From assembly GCF_006716885.1 (NCBI RefSeq), contig NZ_VFPU01000001.1, forward strand, positions 1,984,001 to 2,048,000: a stretch of 64,000 nt of DNA, read 5' to 3'. Each line of letters begins with the position of its first letter. Within the stretch, counting starts at the first letter, position 1. Below are positions 19,430-27,840 of this stretch, one piece after another. This stretch comes from Ornithinimicrobium humiphilum (GTDB lineage: Bacteria; Actinomycetota; Actinomycetes; Actinomycetales; Dermatophilaceae). The notes beneath the pieces were generated by a model, which did no database searches, was not told where the DNA came from, and worked only from the letters and a program-made list of their open reading frames with translations. The position numbers and the translations under genes were made by a program.

Positions 19430-20262
19430 GACCGGCTCCCGGTGCCGCGGTGGCCCGCGCCGTGGACGGCGGGGTGGGACGCGGCGGCCAGCATCTGCGC
19501 GACCGCGTCGCGGGGCGAGGCGCCGGTGACCAGGGCCTCGCCCACGAGCACGGCGTGCGCGCCGGCCTCGGCGAAGGCCATCACGTCGAGCGGTCCGCGG
19601 ACCCCGGACTCGGCCACCCGGATCACCCCGTCGGGCACCCCCGGGGCCAGCCGCGCGAAGGTGTCGCGGTCGACGTCGAGCGTCTTGAGGTTGCGGTTGT
19701 TGATGCCGATGATGCGGGCGCCGGCGGCGACGGCCCGCTCGAGCTCGGCCTCGTCGTGCGCCTCCACGAGGGCGTTCATGCCGAGGGACTCGACGCGCTC
19801 GAGCAGCCCGACGAGGACCTCCTGCGGGAGGGCGGCGACGATGAGCAGCACCAGGTCGGCGCCGTGCGCCCGGGCCTCCCAGACCTGGTAGGGATCCACG
19901 ACGAAGTCCTTGCGCAGCACGGGCACGTCGACGCGGGCCCGGACGGCGTCCAGGTCCGCGAGCGAGCCGCCGAAGCGCCGGGCCTCGGTCAGCACGCTGA
20001 TGACGCTCGCCCCACCTGCGGCGTAGTCCGCCGCCAGGCCCGCCGGGTCGGCGATCGCCGCGAGCGCGCCCTTGCTGGGGCTGCTGCGCTTGACCTCCGC
20101 GATGACGTGCACCCCGTCGCGCGGGGCCAGGTGGGCGACCGCGTCGCGGGCGGAGGGAGCACGCAGGGCCTGCTCCTTCAACGCCTCCAGCGGGAGGGCC
20201 GCACGTCGGGCGGCGAGGTCCTCGCGGACTCCCTCGATGATCTCATCCAGCACGGTCGACAC
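19426..20262 (-). CDS. trpC: Indole-3-glycerol phosphate synthase
   Basis: Makes indole-3-glycerol phosphate, the substrate of TrpA. The 278-residue TIM barrel has [10 protein letters not shown] with the catalytic lysine, [34 protein letters not shown] and VAESGV, all as expected. The last 15 residues (His/Gly/Arg-rich) are an extension. GTG start; 73 bases separate it from the upstream HGxxPAAW gene. trpD, trpE and trpF are not in this window. Confidence 0.97.
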
Positions 20263-20335
20263 GCCCCCCAGCGTAGACGCCCGAGCCGGGTGCCCGGACC
20301 GGCGGGGTGGATCCCCGACGGTCCGGGGCGGCGCG

Positions 20336-20545
20336 TCAGGAGCTCGCGTGACGCCCTTCGGAGCCGAAGCCCGCCTTGGCCATGCCGTACCAGACGAGCG
20401 CGCCCAGCAGGAAGCCGGCGATGCCGGCCCACATCAGCCAGCCGGGGCCGAAGACGGCGGCGTAGCAGGCCACCGCCGAGGTGACCAGCATGACGATCGT
20501 CCCGGTCCAGGCGGCGGGGCTGTGGCCGTGGTCTTCGTCGTGCAT
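20336..20545 (-). CDS. HGxxPAAW family small membrane protein
   Basis: Small protein of 69 residues with the family-naming motif HGHSPAAW near its N-terminus followed by two hydrophobic helices ([17 protein letters not shown] and [19 protein letters not shown]). Function unknown; the family is typically found next to tryptophan genes in actinobacteria. ATG start with GAGGAG nine bases before it. It sits between the Trp-associated membrane protein and trpC, its usual place. Confidence 0.88.
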   Translation of the reverse strand: MHDEDHGHSPAAWTGTIVMLVTSAVACYAAVFGPGWLMWAGIAGFLLGALVWYGMAKAGFGSEGRHASS

Positions 20546-20627
20546 CTGAGGGTCTCCTCGAGAGGTCGGGGGCGTGCGGCCCGGCGATGGTCCGCCCTCA
20601 TTGTGCCAGCAGCCGGAGCCCGTCGGG

Positions 20628-21239
20628 TCACCCCTCCGCCGGACGCCCCGGAGGTGTGTCGTCCTCCGGGGCGGTGGGGTCACGCCCCTCCGAGAGCGCG
20701 CGCCAGTCCTCGGCGTCCCGGCGCCGCTCCAGCTCGGCCTCCGGCGCCGGGGTATGCCGTTCCCCCGGCCCCGGGGCACGCATCGCGTCGCCGGGCGACC
20801 CGTCGGTGCGCCGCGGCGACGCGTCGTCCCTCCGGCCGGCGCGGGAGGGTGCGAGCCAGAGCAGGGTGCCGACCGCCGCCAGCAGGCCGGACACGACAGC
20901 GGCCCAGAGCCAGCCGGTCCGGGCCGCGGACACGACGCCCGGCGCGCCGGCCGTCGAGGTCGCCGCCGCGAGCACCGCGCCGGCCGCGACGGCGACCCCG
21001 GCGAGGGCGGCCACCGGGCGCGCCGCGCGCAGCCCCGCCAGGCCGGCGACCAGCGCAGCGGCGCACACGAGGGTCGCCGGGGCCAGCCACGGCACGATCT
21101 CGGCCGCCCCGAGGGCACCGCGCGTGCGGGGCGCCCCGGGGGCCGCCTCGGTCACCGTGCCCACCCACGGCTGGGTGGACGCGAGGAGGACCAGCCCGCA
21201 CCCGAGGAGGGCGAGGGCGGCGGCCCCGCGCCGGCTCAT
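20628..21239 (-). CDS. Trp biosynthesis-associated membrane protein (TIGR02234)
   Basis: Membrane protein of 203 residues with four hydrophobic helices in the first 130 residues (ALALLGCGLVLLASTQPW with the conserved TQPW, LVCAAALVAGLAGL, AALAGVAVAAGAVLAA, WAAVVSGLLAAVGTLLWL) and a charged cytoplasmic tail of about 70 residues. It matches the family found in actinobacterial trp operons, usually just after trpE. ATG overlaps the stop of the upstream ABC exporter gene (ATGA). Function unknown. Confidence 0.87.
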   Translation of the reverse strand: MSRRGAAALALLGCGLVLLASTQPWVGTVTEAAPGAPRTRGALGAAEIVPWLAPATLVCAAALVAGLAGLRAARPVAALAGVAVAAGAVLAAATSTAGAPGVVSAARTGWLWAAVVSGLLAAVGTLLWLAPSRAGRRDDASPRRTDGSPGDAMRAPGPGERHTPAPEAELERRRDAEDWRALSEGRDPTAPEDDTPPGRPAEG

Positions 21240-23041
21240 CCGCCGCTGCGCTGCTGGGCCGCCCACGAGGCGTGCATCCGGGAGTAGACCCCGCCGTGCC
21301 CGACGAGCTCGCGGTGGGGCCCGACCTCGACGACCCGGCCCTTGTCCACGACGACCACGACGTCGGCGGCCTCGGCGGTGGACAGCCGGTGCGCGATGGC
21401 CACCGAGGTCCGGCCGCGCGTCAGCCCCTCCAGGGCCCGCTGGACGCGGACCTCCGTCGAGGGGTCGACCGCGCTGGTCGCCTCGTCGAGGACGAGCAGG
21501 TCGGGGTCGGCGAGATAGGCCCGGGCGATCGCGACGAGCTGCCGCTCCCCCGCCGACAGCGACTCGCCGCGCTGGCCGACGTGCGTGGCGAGGCCGTGCT
21601 GGAGCCCCTCGACCCAGGGGTCGAGGCCGAGCTCGGTGATCGCCAGGGCGATGTCCTCGTCGGTGGCCTCCGGCCGGCCGAAGCGGATGTTCGCGGCGAC
21701 GTCGGCGTCGAAGAGGAAGCCCTCCTGCGGGACGAGCACGACCCGGCGCCGCAGCGAGGCGAAGGCCAACCGGCGCAGGTCGACGCCGTCGAGCAGGACG
21801 CGCCCCTCGGTGGGGTCCATGAGGCGCGTGAGGAGGCGGGCCATCGTGGTCTTGCCCGAGCCGGTCTCCCCCACGATCGCGACGCGGGTGTGCGGCTCGA
21901 TGCGCAGGTTCACGTCCCGCAGCACCGGCTCGCCACCGGGGTAGGCGTAGGAGACGTCCTCGAAGACGACGGTGATCGGGCCGCGCTCCTGGTGCACGCC
22001 CTGCTCGCCCGGGTCGGCCACGTCGGCGGGGGTGTCGACCACGCCGATGACGCGCCGCCAGCCCGCCACGGCGTTCTGGAGCTCGTTGAGGATCTCGGTC
22101 GCCATGAGGACCGGCTGGGTGAAGAGGTTGACCAGGAAGAGGAAGGCCAGCAGCTGGCCCAGGGTGACGTCGCCCCGCACCGCCAGGACCGTCCCGACGG
22201 CCAGCACGATCGCCGTCGTCAGGCCGGCGAAGCCCTGGCCGGAGACGAACGCCATGACCGATCGGACCTGCGCGCGGATCGCCGACCGGCGGTGCTCCTC
22301 GATCGCGCGGTCGATGCGCTCGGCCGTGCGGTCCTCGACGCCGTAGGCGCGGATGGTCACCGCGCCGACGATCGCCTCGCTGATCGCGCCGAGCATGTCG
22401 CCCACCCGTGTGCGGACGGCACCGTAGGCCTCCCCCAGCATCGGCTGGAAGCGGCGCACCAGGAAGACGAGCGGGATGAAGCACAGGTAGACGACCAGGG
22501 CGAGCACCGGGCTGTAGAACAGCATGAGGAGCGTCGCCAGCATGATCTGCGCCGTGGAGATCAGCAGCATGAGGCCGCCGAACTGCACGAACATCGAGAT
22601 CGTGTCGACGTCGTTGGTCACGCGGGAGACCAGCGACCCCCGACGCTCGGTGCTCTGGGTGAGGACCGACAGGTCGTGGATGTGGCGGAACGCCCGCATC
22701 CGCAGCGTCGCCAGGCCCGACTCGGCCGCGGTGAAGAGCCGCACGTTGACGAGGTACTGGGCCACGCTCGTGACCACCACGGCGGCCGCCGCGACGAGGA
22801 TCGCGCGCAGCACGAAGCCGGTGTCGGGGCCGCCGTCGGCGAGGATGCCGTTGTCGGTGGTCTGCTGGACGACGAACGGGATGAGCACGCGCCCGAGCGT
22901 GGCGACCACGGCGAGGACGACGGTGAGGCCGATGCCGCGTTTGAGCTCGGGCGAGAGCTCGAGGCCGCGCCGCAGCGTCGCCAGGGTCCCGAGGGAGCTC
23001 TGCCCCTCGATCCGGCTGCTGGTGAAGCTGTCGTCGCTCAC
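21236..23041 (-). CDS. ABC exporter half-transporter, consensus ATP-site subunit
   Basis: Type IV ABC exporter subunit, 601 residues: six-helix membrane domain (about 35-330) fused to an ATPase. Walker A GETGSGKTT (391-399), Q-loop VPQEGFLF, signature LSAGE (495-499, where LSGGQ is usual), Walker B LLVLDE with catalytic Glu520, and switch His551 (AIAHRLST). These residues are complete, so this subunit supplies the catalytic Walker B glutamate of the active site. It overlaps the next subunit gene by GTGA and the Trp-associated gene by ATGA. Substrate unknown (drug, lipid or peptide exporter). Confidence 0.94.
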   Translation of the reverse strand: MSDDSFTSSRIEGQSSLGTLATLRRGLELSPELKRGIGLTVVLAVVATLGRVLIPFVVQQTTDNGILADGGPDTGFVLRAILVAAAAVVVTSVAQYLVNVRLFTAAESGLATLRMRAFRHIHDLSVLTQSTERRGSLVSRVTNDVDTISMFVQFGGLMLLISTAQIMLATLLMLFYSPVLALVVYLCFIPLVFLVRRFQPMLGEAYGAVRTRVGDMLGAISEAIVGAVTIRAYGVEDRTAERIDRAIEEHRRSAIRAQVRSVMAFVSGQGFAGLTTAIVLAVGTVLAVRGDVTLGQLLAFLFLVNLFTQPVLMATEILNELQNAVAGWRRVIGVVDTPADVADPGEQGVHQERGPITVVFEDVSYAYPGGEPVLRDVNLRIEPHTRVAIVGETGSGKTTMARLLTRLMDPTEGRVLLDGVDLRRLAFASLRRRVVLVPQEGFLFDADVAANIRFGRPEATDEDIALAITELGLDPWVEGLQHGLATHVGQRGESLSAGERQLVAIARAYLADPDLLVLDEATSAVDPSTEVRVQRALEGLTRGRTSVAIAHRLSTAEAADVVVVVDKGRVVEVGPHRELVGHGGVYSRMHASWAAQQRSGG

Positions 23042-24870
23042 AGGCCCTCCTCCCCTCGCTCGACGGCGGCCCGCTCGGCCGCCTCGCGTGCATAGGCGTG
23101 CACCAGATCGGCATACCCCCGGCAGCGGCCCACGAGCTCGTCGTGGGTGCCCTGGTCGACGACCCGCCCGTGCTCGACGTAGACGACCTGGTCGGCCAGC
23201 GTGATCGTGGCCATCCGGTAGGCGACGACCAGGACGGTGGTGCCCGCCCTGGCCTCGCGCAGGGCGGCCAGGATGGCCTGCTCGACGGACGGGTCGACCG
23301 CGCTCGTCGCGTCGTCGAGGACGAGGAGGCGGGGGTCACGCCAGACCGCGCGGGCCAGGGCGATGCGCTGCCGCTGGCCGCCGGAGAGGGAGCCGCCCCG
23401 CTCGCCGATGACGGTGTCGATGCCGTCGGGCAGGGTGGAGACGAAGCCGTCGGCCTGCGCGACCCGCAGCGCCTCCCAGACCGACTCGTCGGTCGCGTCC
23501 TCGCCGAGGGTGACGTTGCCGCGCACCGTGTCGTCGAACATGAAGGTCTGCTGGGACACGAGGGTGGCGACCGAGGGCACGACGCCCCGCGCCAGCTCGC
23601 GCACGTCGACGTCGTCGAGGCGCACCACGCCGCTGACGGGGTCGACCAGGCGCAGCGAGAGGTTGACGAGCGTGGACTTGCCCGAACCCGTGGGCCCGAC
23701 GAGCGCGGTCGTGGACCCCGCCTCCACGGTGAGGGTGACGCCGCGGATGGTCGGCTCGTCCTCGCCCTCGTGGGTGTAGACGACCTGCTCGAGGGCGGCG
23801 CGCGCCGGTGGCCCCTCGGCGGGGAGGCGCACGTCGCCGTGCTCCATCGCCCCCTGGGCACGGAGCACGTGCTGCACGCGGTCGTGGCCGACGACGGAGC
23901 GCGGGAGCTCGGCGAGGACCCAGCCGAGCGCCCTGACCGGGAAGGCGAGGATCGAGAAGAGGTAGGCCATCTGGACGACCTGGGCCGCGTCGAGCTCGCC
24001 GCGGGCGACCTGCCAGGTCCCCGCGCCCAGCACCGCCAGGGTGCCCAGGGTGGGGATGGCCTCGATGACGGGCTCGAAGGTGCCACGGGTACGGCCCACG
24101 AGGATGAGCGCGTCGCGCAGGTCGTGCGTCGAGGAGCGGAAGCGGGTGGCCTCCTCGTCCTCGCGCCCCATCGCCTTGACGACCAGGCCGGCCTCGAAGG
24201 ACTCGTGCGCGACGGCGGCGACCTCGGCACGCAGCTGCTGCGCGCGGGTGATGCGCGGCGACATGAACTGCTGGAAGACGAGGTTGGCGGCGAACAGGCC
24301 CGGGAAGACGAGCAGGCCGATGAAGGCCAGCAGCGGGTCGACGACGACCATCATCGTCCCGGCGATCACGAGCATGAAGATGACACCGATGGCCATGGGC
24401 AGGGGGTTGAAGACCTGCCACGTCGCCTCGATGTCGGCGTGGGCGTTGCTGAGCAGCTGGCCCGAGGGGTGGGCGTGGTGCCACGACAGGGGCAGGCGCA
24501 GGTACTGCCGGGTCACCCTGCGGCGGTAGCCGGCCTGCAGGTTGAAGCCGGCGACGGTCGCGTAGACGCGGCGCAGGATGACGCCGACGACGTTGACCAC
24601 GAGGACCGCGACCAGCACGCCGATGATCGTCCAGAAGCCGACCGTGGTGAGCCGCCCCTCCCCGACCGCGGGCTCGATGACGGTGTCGGTCACCCAGCCG
24701 ATCGCGCCGGCCGTCCCGACGGTCGCGGCAGCCCACAGCACCGACCCCAGCACCGCCACGGAGAACGGCTTCGGCTGCTCCCTGATCCCGCTCCAGACGA
24801 CCTTCAGGCCTCGGCGCAGGACCGCTCGGTCGGCCGCGAGCCGGGGCACCGGTTGGCTGGCAGTGGACAT
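23038..24870 (-). CDS. ABC exporter half-transporter, degenerate ATP-site subunit
   Basis: Partner of the 21236-23041 gene, 610 residues, six membrane helices then an ATPase. Walker A GPTGSGKST (392-400) and signature LSGGQ (495-499) are normal, but the catalytic glutamate after Walker B is aspartate (Asp520 in LLVLDD) and the switch histidine is tyrosine (Tyr551 in VVAYRMATI). This is the known pattern of heterodimeric exporters with one non-hydrolysing site, such as TM287/288. ATG start with a weak AGAGG. First gene of the minus-strand run leading into the trp genes; divergent from the TIGR03085 gene. Confidence 0.93.
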   Translation of the reverse strand: MSTASQPVPRLAADRAVLRRGLKVVWSGIREQPKPFSVAVLGSVLWAAATVGTAGAIGWVTDTVIEPAVGEGRLTTVGFWTIIGVLVAVLVVNVVGVILRRVYATVAGFNLQAGYRRRVTRQYLRLPLSWHHAHPSGQLLSNAHADIEATWQVFNPLPMAIGVIFMLVIAGTMMVVVDPLLAFIGLLVFPGLFAANLVFQQFMSPRITRAQQLRAEVAAVAHESFEAGLVVKAMGREDEEATRFRSSTHDLRDALILVGRTRGTFEPVIEAIPTLGTLAVLGAGTWQVARGELDAAQVVQMAYLFSILAFPVRALGWVLAELPRSVVGHDRVQHVLRAQGAMEHGDVRLPAEGPPARAALEQVVYTHEGEDEPTIRGVTLTVEAGSTTALVGPTGSGKSTLVNLSLRLVDPVSGVVRLDDVDVRELARGVVPSVATLVSQQTFMFDDTVRGNVTLGEDATDESVWEALRVAQADGFVSTLPDGIDTVIGERGGSLSGGQRQRIALARAVWRDPRLLVLDDATSAVDPSVEQAILAALREARAGTTVLVVAYRMATITLADQVVYVEHGRVVDQGTHDELVGRCRGYADLVHAYAREAAERAAVERGEEGL

Positions 24871-24988
24871 GCGTGGGTAGACCTCTCGACGGCGGCGGGG
24901 GCGGGGTGGGGTTCCGTCATCTTGTCACGTCGTCCGACGTCCGCCCGTCGGGAGGTCGTGACGGCCGTGGCGTGATGAGATTGACGGT

Positions 24989-25639
24989 ATGAAGCCCGGC
25001 ACCGCCATGCGACACCTGTTCGCCGACACGGCCCTCTCCCTCGGCCCCGACGCCCCCACCCTGTGCACCCCCTGGACCGTGCGCGACCTCGTCGCCCACG
25101 AGGTGGTGCGGCAGTCCCGCCCCGACGCCCTGCCGGGCATCGGCCTCGACGTCGGCGTGCTCCGCCGGCGCACCGAGACCGTCCAGGCCGAGATCGCGCG
25201 CCGCGACTTCGAGGAGCTCGTGCGGACGGTCCGTCAGGGTCCGCCCGTGTGGTGGCCGACCCGCCTCCCGGGCGTCGACGAGCTGGTGAACACGGCCGAG
25301 TTCGCCGTGCACCACGAGGACATGGTCCGGGCCCAGCCCGGATGGGAGCCGGGGCCCTCCCCCTACGGCCCCGAGCTGGCGACCGCGCTGTGGAAGCAGC
25401 TGCGCCAGGCCGGCCGGGTGGCCTACCGGTCGGCGCCGGTGGGCGTCGTGGCCGTGGCCGACGACTACGGCCGGGTCGCGCTGCGCCGCCCCCGCCCGGG
25501 CACCGGCACCGTCGTGCTGCGCGGCGAGCCGATCGAGCTGCTCCTGCACGCCTTCGGGCGCACCGACGCCGCGCAGGTCCGGCTCGAGGGCTCGGACGCC
25601 GACGTGGGCGCCCTGCTCGCGCACACCCGTGCCTTCTGA
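24989..25639 (+). CDS. TIGR03085 family (DinB/maleylpyruvate isomerase-like) protein
   Basis: Protein of 216 residues with the mycothiol-dependent isomerase/DinB-like four-helix fold seen in the TIGR03085 family. Recognisable elements: CTPWTVRDLVAHEVVRQSRPDALPGIGL near residues 24-51 and EFAVHHEDMVRAQPGW near 103-118, whose histidines are the presumed metal ligands. Enzymatic activity unknown. ATG at 24989; overlaps the following kinase gene by 11 bases. Confidence 0.8.
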   Translation: MKPGTAMRHLFADTALSLGPDAPTLCTPWTVRDLVAHEVVRQSRPDALPGIGLDVGVLRRRTETVQAEIARRDFEELVRTVRQGPPVWWPTRLPGVDELVNTAEFAVHHEDMVRAQPGWEPGPSPYGPELATALWKQLRQAGRVAYRSAPVGVVAVADDYGRVALRRPRPGTGTVVLRGEPIELLLHAFGRTDAAQVRLEGSDADVGALLAHTRAF

Positions 25640-26234
25640 GGACGCCCCGGACCGGTCCACCTTCGAGGCGCTCTGGCCGCACGTCCGCCCGGTGGTGGAG
25701 GGCGCCGGTCGTGGTGACGGCCGGCCGGTGCTCGTGGGGGTCGACGGCCGCAGCGGGTCCGGCAAGACCGACCTCGCCGCCTGCCTGGTGTCCGCCGTGC
25801 GCGAGCTGGGCAGGACGTGCGGCGAGGTGCACCTCGACGACCTCTACCCGGGGTGGTCGGGACTGGCGGCCGGCCTGGAGCCCCTGTGCGCCGGGGTGGT
25901 GACGCCGCTCTCCCGCGGCGAGGCGGGCAATTATGTCTCCTGGGACTGGCATGCCTCCAGGCCGGGTCGCCGGCGGGACGTGCCGGTGGAGCAGGTGGTG
26001 GTCGTCGAGGGCGTCGGCACGCTGGCCGCCCCCTGCGCCGACCTGCTCGACCTGCGGATCTGGCTCGAGGCCCCGGCCAGGGTGCGCAGGGAGCGGGCGC
26101 TGCGCCGGGACGGCGAGGTCTTCGCGCCCCACTGGCAGGAGTGGGCCGACCAGGAGGATGCCCTCTTCGCCGCCGGCCCCCCGCCCGCCGACCTCGTCGC
26201 GGACACGGGCACCGGCCGGGTGCGGCGCGGCTGA
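25629..26234 (+). CDS. P-loop nucleoside kinase-like protein
   Basis: Cytoplasmic P-loop protein of 201 residues resembling uridine kinase/phosphoribulokinase-like enzymes. Walker A is GRSGSGKT (40-47), followed by a substrate-type HLDDLYPGW (about 72-80) and a base/lid region (RRERALRRDGE, about 155-165). The natural substrate is not known. Starts at GTG inside the end of the TIGR03085 gene, so the two are coupled. Ends 13 bases from a convergent gene. Confidence 0.78.
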   Translation: MPSEDAPDRSTFEALWPHVRPVVEGAGRGDGRPVLVGVDGRSGSGKTDLAACLVSAVRELGRTCGEVHLDDLYPGWSGLAAGLEPLCAGVVTPLSRGEAGNYVSWDWHASRPGRRRDVPVEQVVVVEGVGTLAAPCADLLDLRIWLEAPARVRRERALRRDGEVFAPHWQEWADQEDALFAAGPPPADLVADTGTGRVRRG

Positions 26235-26247
26235 GCCGCCCCGGACC

Positions 26248-26721
26248 TCAGCGGTCGGCCACGCCCCGGTGGTGGTGCTCGACGAGGGCGGCCAGACGCG
26301 AGGCGTCCTGCTCGGCCCGCTGCCCGTCGGAGCGCTGGATCGCCATCAGCGCGAGCTCCTCGGTGTCGGTCAGCTCCAGCACGGCCCACGGGGCCCCGCC
26401 CGAGTAGCCGACGCGCAGGATCTCCGCCCACTCCAGGTCGCGGGTGGTGAAGAGGTTGACCACCCGCAACCCGGAGGGGCTCGGCACGGCGCGGATCCGC
26501 GCGTAGCGCCACAGGAACAGCGCGCCGACGACGCCCAGCAGCGCGATGGCGATCCTGTTGAGCAGGAGCACCGACGGGTCGCTGCCGATCGGCATCGGGG
26601 AGAAGACCGCGACCGCGCCGAAGACGAGGACGCAGGCCACGGCCATCACCCGCGCGACCCAGGCCCCGACCACCGGCCGGAAGACGGCGTAGGGGTCCTT
26701 GCGGGGCGTCGCGGCGGTCAT
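26248..26721 (-). CDS. PH-domain membrane protein
   Basis: Protein of 157 residues: two hydrophobic helices (about 19-42 and 52-71) followed by a bacterial PH-like domain (RAVPSPSGLRVVNLFTTRDLEWAEILRVGY), a layout common in actinobacteria. Function unknown. It follows the transporter gene ribM with an ATGA overlap, so it is presumably under the same FMN riboswitch, which is curious. Confidence 0.82.
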   Translation of the reverse strand: MTAATPRKDPYAVFRPVVGAWVARVMAVACVLVFGAVAVFSPMPIGSDPSVLLLNRIAIALLGVVGALFLWRYARIRAVPSPSGLRVVNLFTTRDLEWAEILRVGYSGGAPWAVLELTDTEELALMAIQRSDGQRAEQDASRLAALVEHHHRGVADR

Positions 26722-27437
26722 CCCACCAGCGTACGGTCCTCCTCGGCGAGGTTCGGACCACCGCCGGTGGGCGCCTCGACGCGGGCGGCCTTGCGCCAGA
26801 CGACGAAGCCCCAGAGGACGAAGGCGCCGTACACGGCATACAGCACCGCCGACGGGTAGTAGCCGGAGTGCCACAGCAGGGGGATCCCGACGAGGTCCAC
26901 GGCGATCCAGACCAGCCAGAAGTCCACCCAGCCGCGGGCCATGGCGTAGGTCGCGAGCATCGAGCCGACGAAGATCCAGGCGTCGGTCCAGTAGTACCAG
27001 CGGGGCGCGGGCCAACCGGCACCCACCTGGGCGAAGACCCACTGGGCCAGCAGCACGAGCACGGCGGCACCGATCAGGTATGCCGTGCGCTCGCGGGCGG
27101 TCGCCCAGCGCGGGGTGATGGCGGGCTCGTGCCGCTCACGGGTGCGCTGCGAGCGGCGCCACGCCCACCAGCCGTAGACGCTGGTGAGGATGAAGAACAC
27201 CTGACGGGCGGCCTGCCCGAACAGGCTGTGCTCCTGGGGCGTTGCGAACCAGACCCCCATGAAGACGGTGAAGAGCAGCAGGTTGCCGATGATGCCCACC
27301 GGCCAGGCCCAGACCTTGCGGCGCATGCCGAGGATGGCGGAGGCGAGGCCGAAGCCGTTGCCGACCACCTCGCGCCAGGCGATCGGGTGGCCGGCGATGG
27401 TGAGCTGAGCGTTGAACAGGTCGTTCCAGACGTCCAC
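26718..27437 (-). CDS. ribM: PnuC-family riboflavin transporter (RibM/PnuX type)
   Basis: Membrane transporter of 239 residues with about seven hydrophobic helices in the PnuC family: VVGNGFGLASAILGMRRKVWAWPVGIIGNLLL, SVYGWWAW with the conserved tryptophan patch, and WIAVDLVGIPLLW. PnuC members move vitamin precursors by facilitated diffusion; ordinary PnuC carries nicotinamide riboside, but members under an FMN riboswitch (PnuX/RibM of Corynebacterium and Streptomyces) carry riboflavin. The riboswitch upstream is the reason for that call. GTG start with AAAGGA ten bases before it. A duplicate repeat of the transporter fold makes the length normal. Confidence 0.88.
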   Translation of the reverse strand: MDVWNDLFNAQLTIAGHPIAWREVVGNGFGLASAILGMRRKVWAWPVGIIGNLLLFTVFMGVWFATPQEHSLFGQAARQVFFILTSVYGWWAWRRSQRTRERHEPAITPRWATARERTAYLIGAAVLVLLAQWVFAQVGAGWPAPRWYYWTDAWIFVGSMLATYAMARGWVDFWLVWIAVDLVGIPLLWHSGYYPSAVLYAVYGAFVLWGFVVWRKAARVEAPTGGGPNLAEEDRTLVG

Positions 27438-27459
27438 GGCTGCATCCTTTGCGGATCGT

Positions 27460-27489
27460 GCGGCCGGAACGACGAAGAGCCCCGGCCGC
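27460..27489 (-). promoter_or_regulatory. Hairpin in the riboswitch expression platform
   Basis: GCGGCCGG and CCGGCCGC, 14 bases apart, lie between the riboswitch aptamer and ribM. Just after it, ATCC-GCAAA-GGAT folds back on the ribosome-binding site (AAAGGA) of ribM. No U-run follows the stem, so control of translation is more likely than termination. Base-pairing is visible; the mechanism is inference. Confidence 0.5.
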
Positions 27490-27586
27490 GTACGGTGTGG
27501 GCGCCGGGGTGTCGTGCGAGTAGCTGAGACGGGTGCCGCGGCCGACGACGCCGGCGTACGCCGACACCGAGGGGCCTCGAGACCCG

Positions 27587-27711
27587 CGTGCTTCCTCCCA
27601 TCCGGACTTTCACCGTCGGTCCTGGAGTTTCACCAGGTCAACCGGCCGCTGGCTGCGGCCGGGTCGCGGACTATCACCGCCGGCTCGGAATTTCACCGAC
27701 CCCGGAGCACG
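27587..27711 (-). ncRNA. FMN riboswitch (RFN element)
   Basis: Read on the minus strand, the conserved RFN blocks appear in order: GGTGAAATTCCGA, CCGGCGGTGATAGTCC, GTTGACCTGGTGAAACTCCAGG, CCGACGGTGAAAGTCCGGATGGGAGGAAGCACG. The closing stem P1 pairs CGTGCT with AGCACG at the two ends. It binds flavin mononucleotide and would turn off the downstream ribM when FMN is plentiful. About 150 bases of expression platform follow. Confidence 0.95.
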
Positions 27712-27821
27712 TGTGCAGCGCCGAGTCTACCGCTCGGACCCCGACGGCTCCTACCCCCCGGGTGATGACCTTTCCAACATCGTCTTATGGCCTGTGGACG
27801 GCGACGGAGGGGCGTCGGTGT

Positions 27822-27837
27822 TCGGATGTATGTTCGA
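27822..27837. promoter_or_regulatory. Possible LexA (SOS) box before the DUF222-HNH gene
   Basis: TCGGATGTATGTTCGA compared with the actinobacterial LexA consensus TCGAAC-N4-GTTCGA: right half exact, left half 4 of 6. It ends three bases before the preferred ATG of the DUF222-HNH gene. Related 13E12-repeat genes in Mycobacterium tuberculosis carry SOS boxes, which supports the idea. One imperfect half leaves doubt. Confidence 0.45.
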
Positions 27838-27840
27838 TTC

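Noticed and set aside
20263..20335. Tryptophan leader peptide or attenuator before trpC
   Set aside because: No short frame with tandem Trp codons and no terminator/antiterminator pair in this gap or in the gap before HGxxPAAW.
20628..24230. A 1200-codon frame spanning the Trp-associated protein and both exporter genes
   Set aside because: Only its last 200 codons are a real gene (from ATG 21239); the rest is an alternative frame of the ABC exporter genes, which carry all ATPase motifs in their own frames.
27438..27786. Small coding gene on the plus strand opposite the FMN riboswitch
   Set aside because: The open frames there overlap the highly conserved RFN element and encode no recognisable protein.
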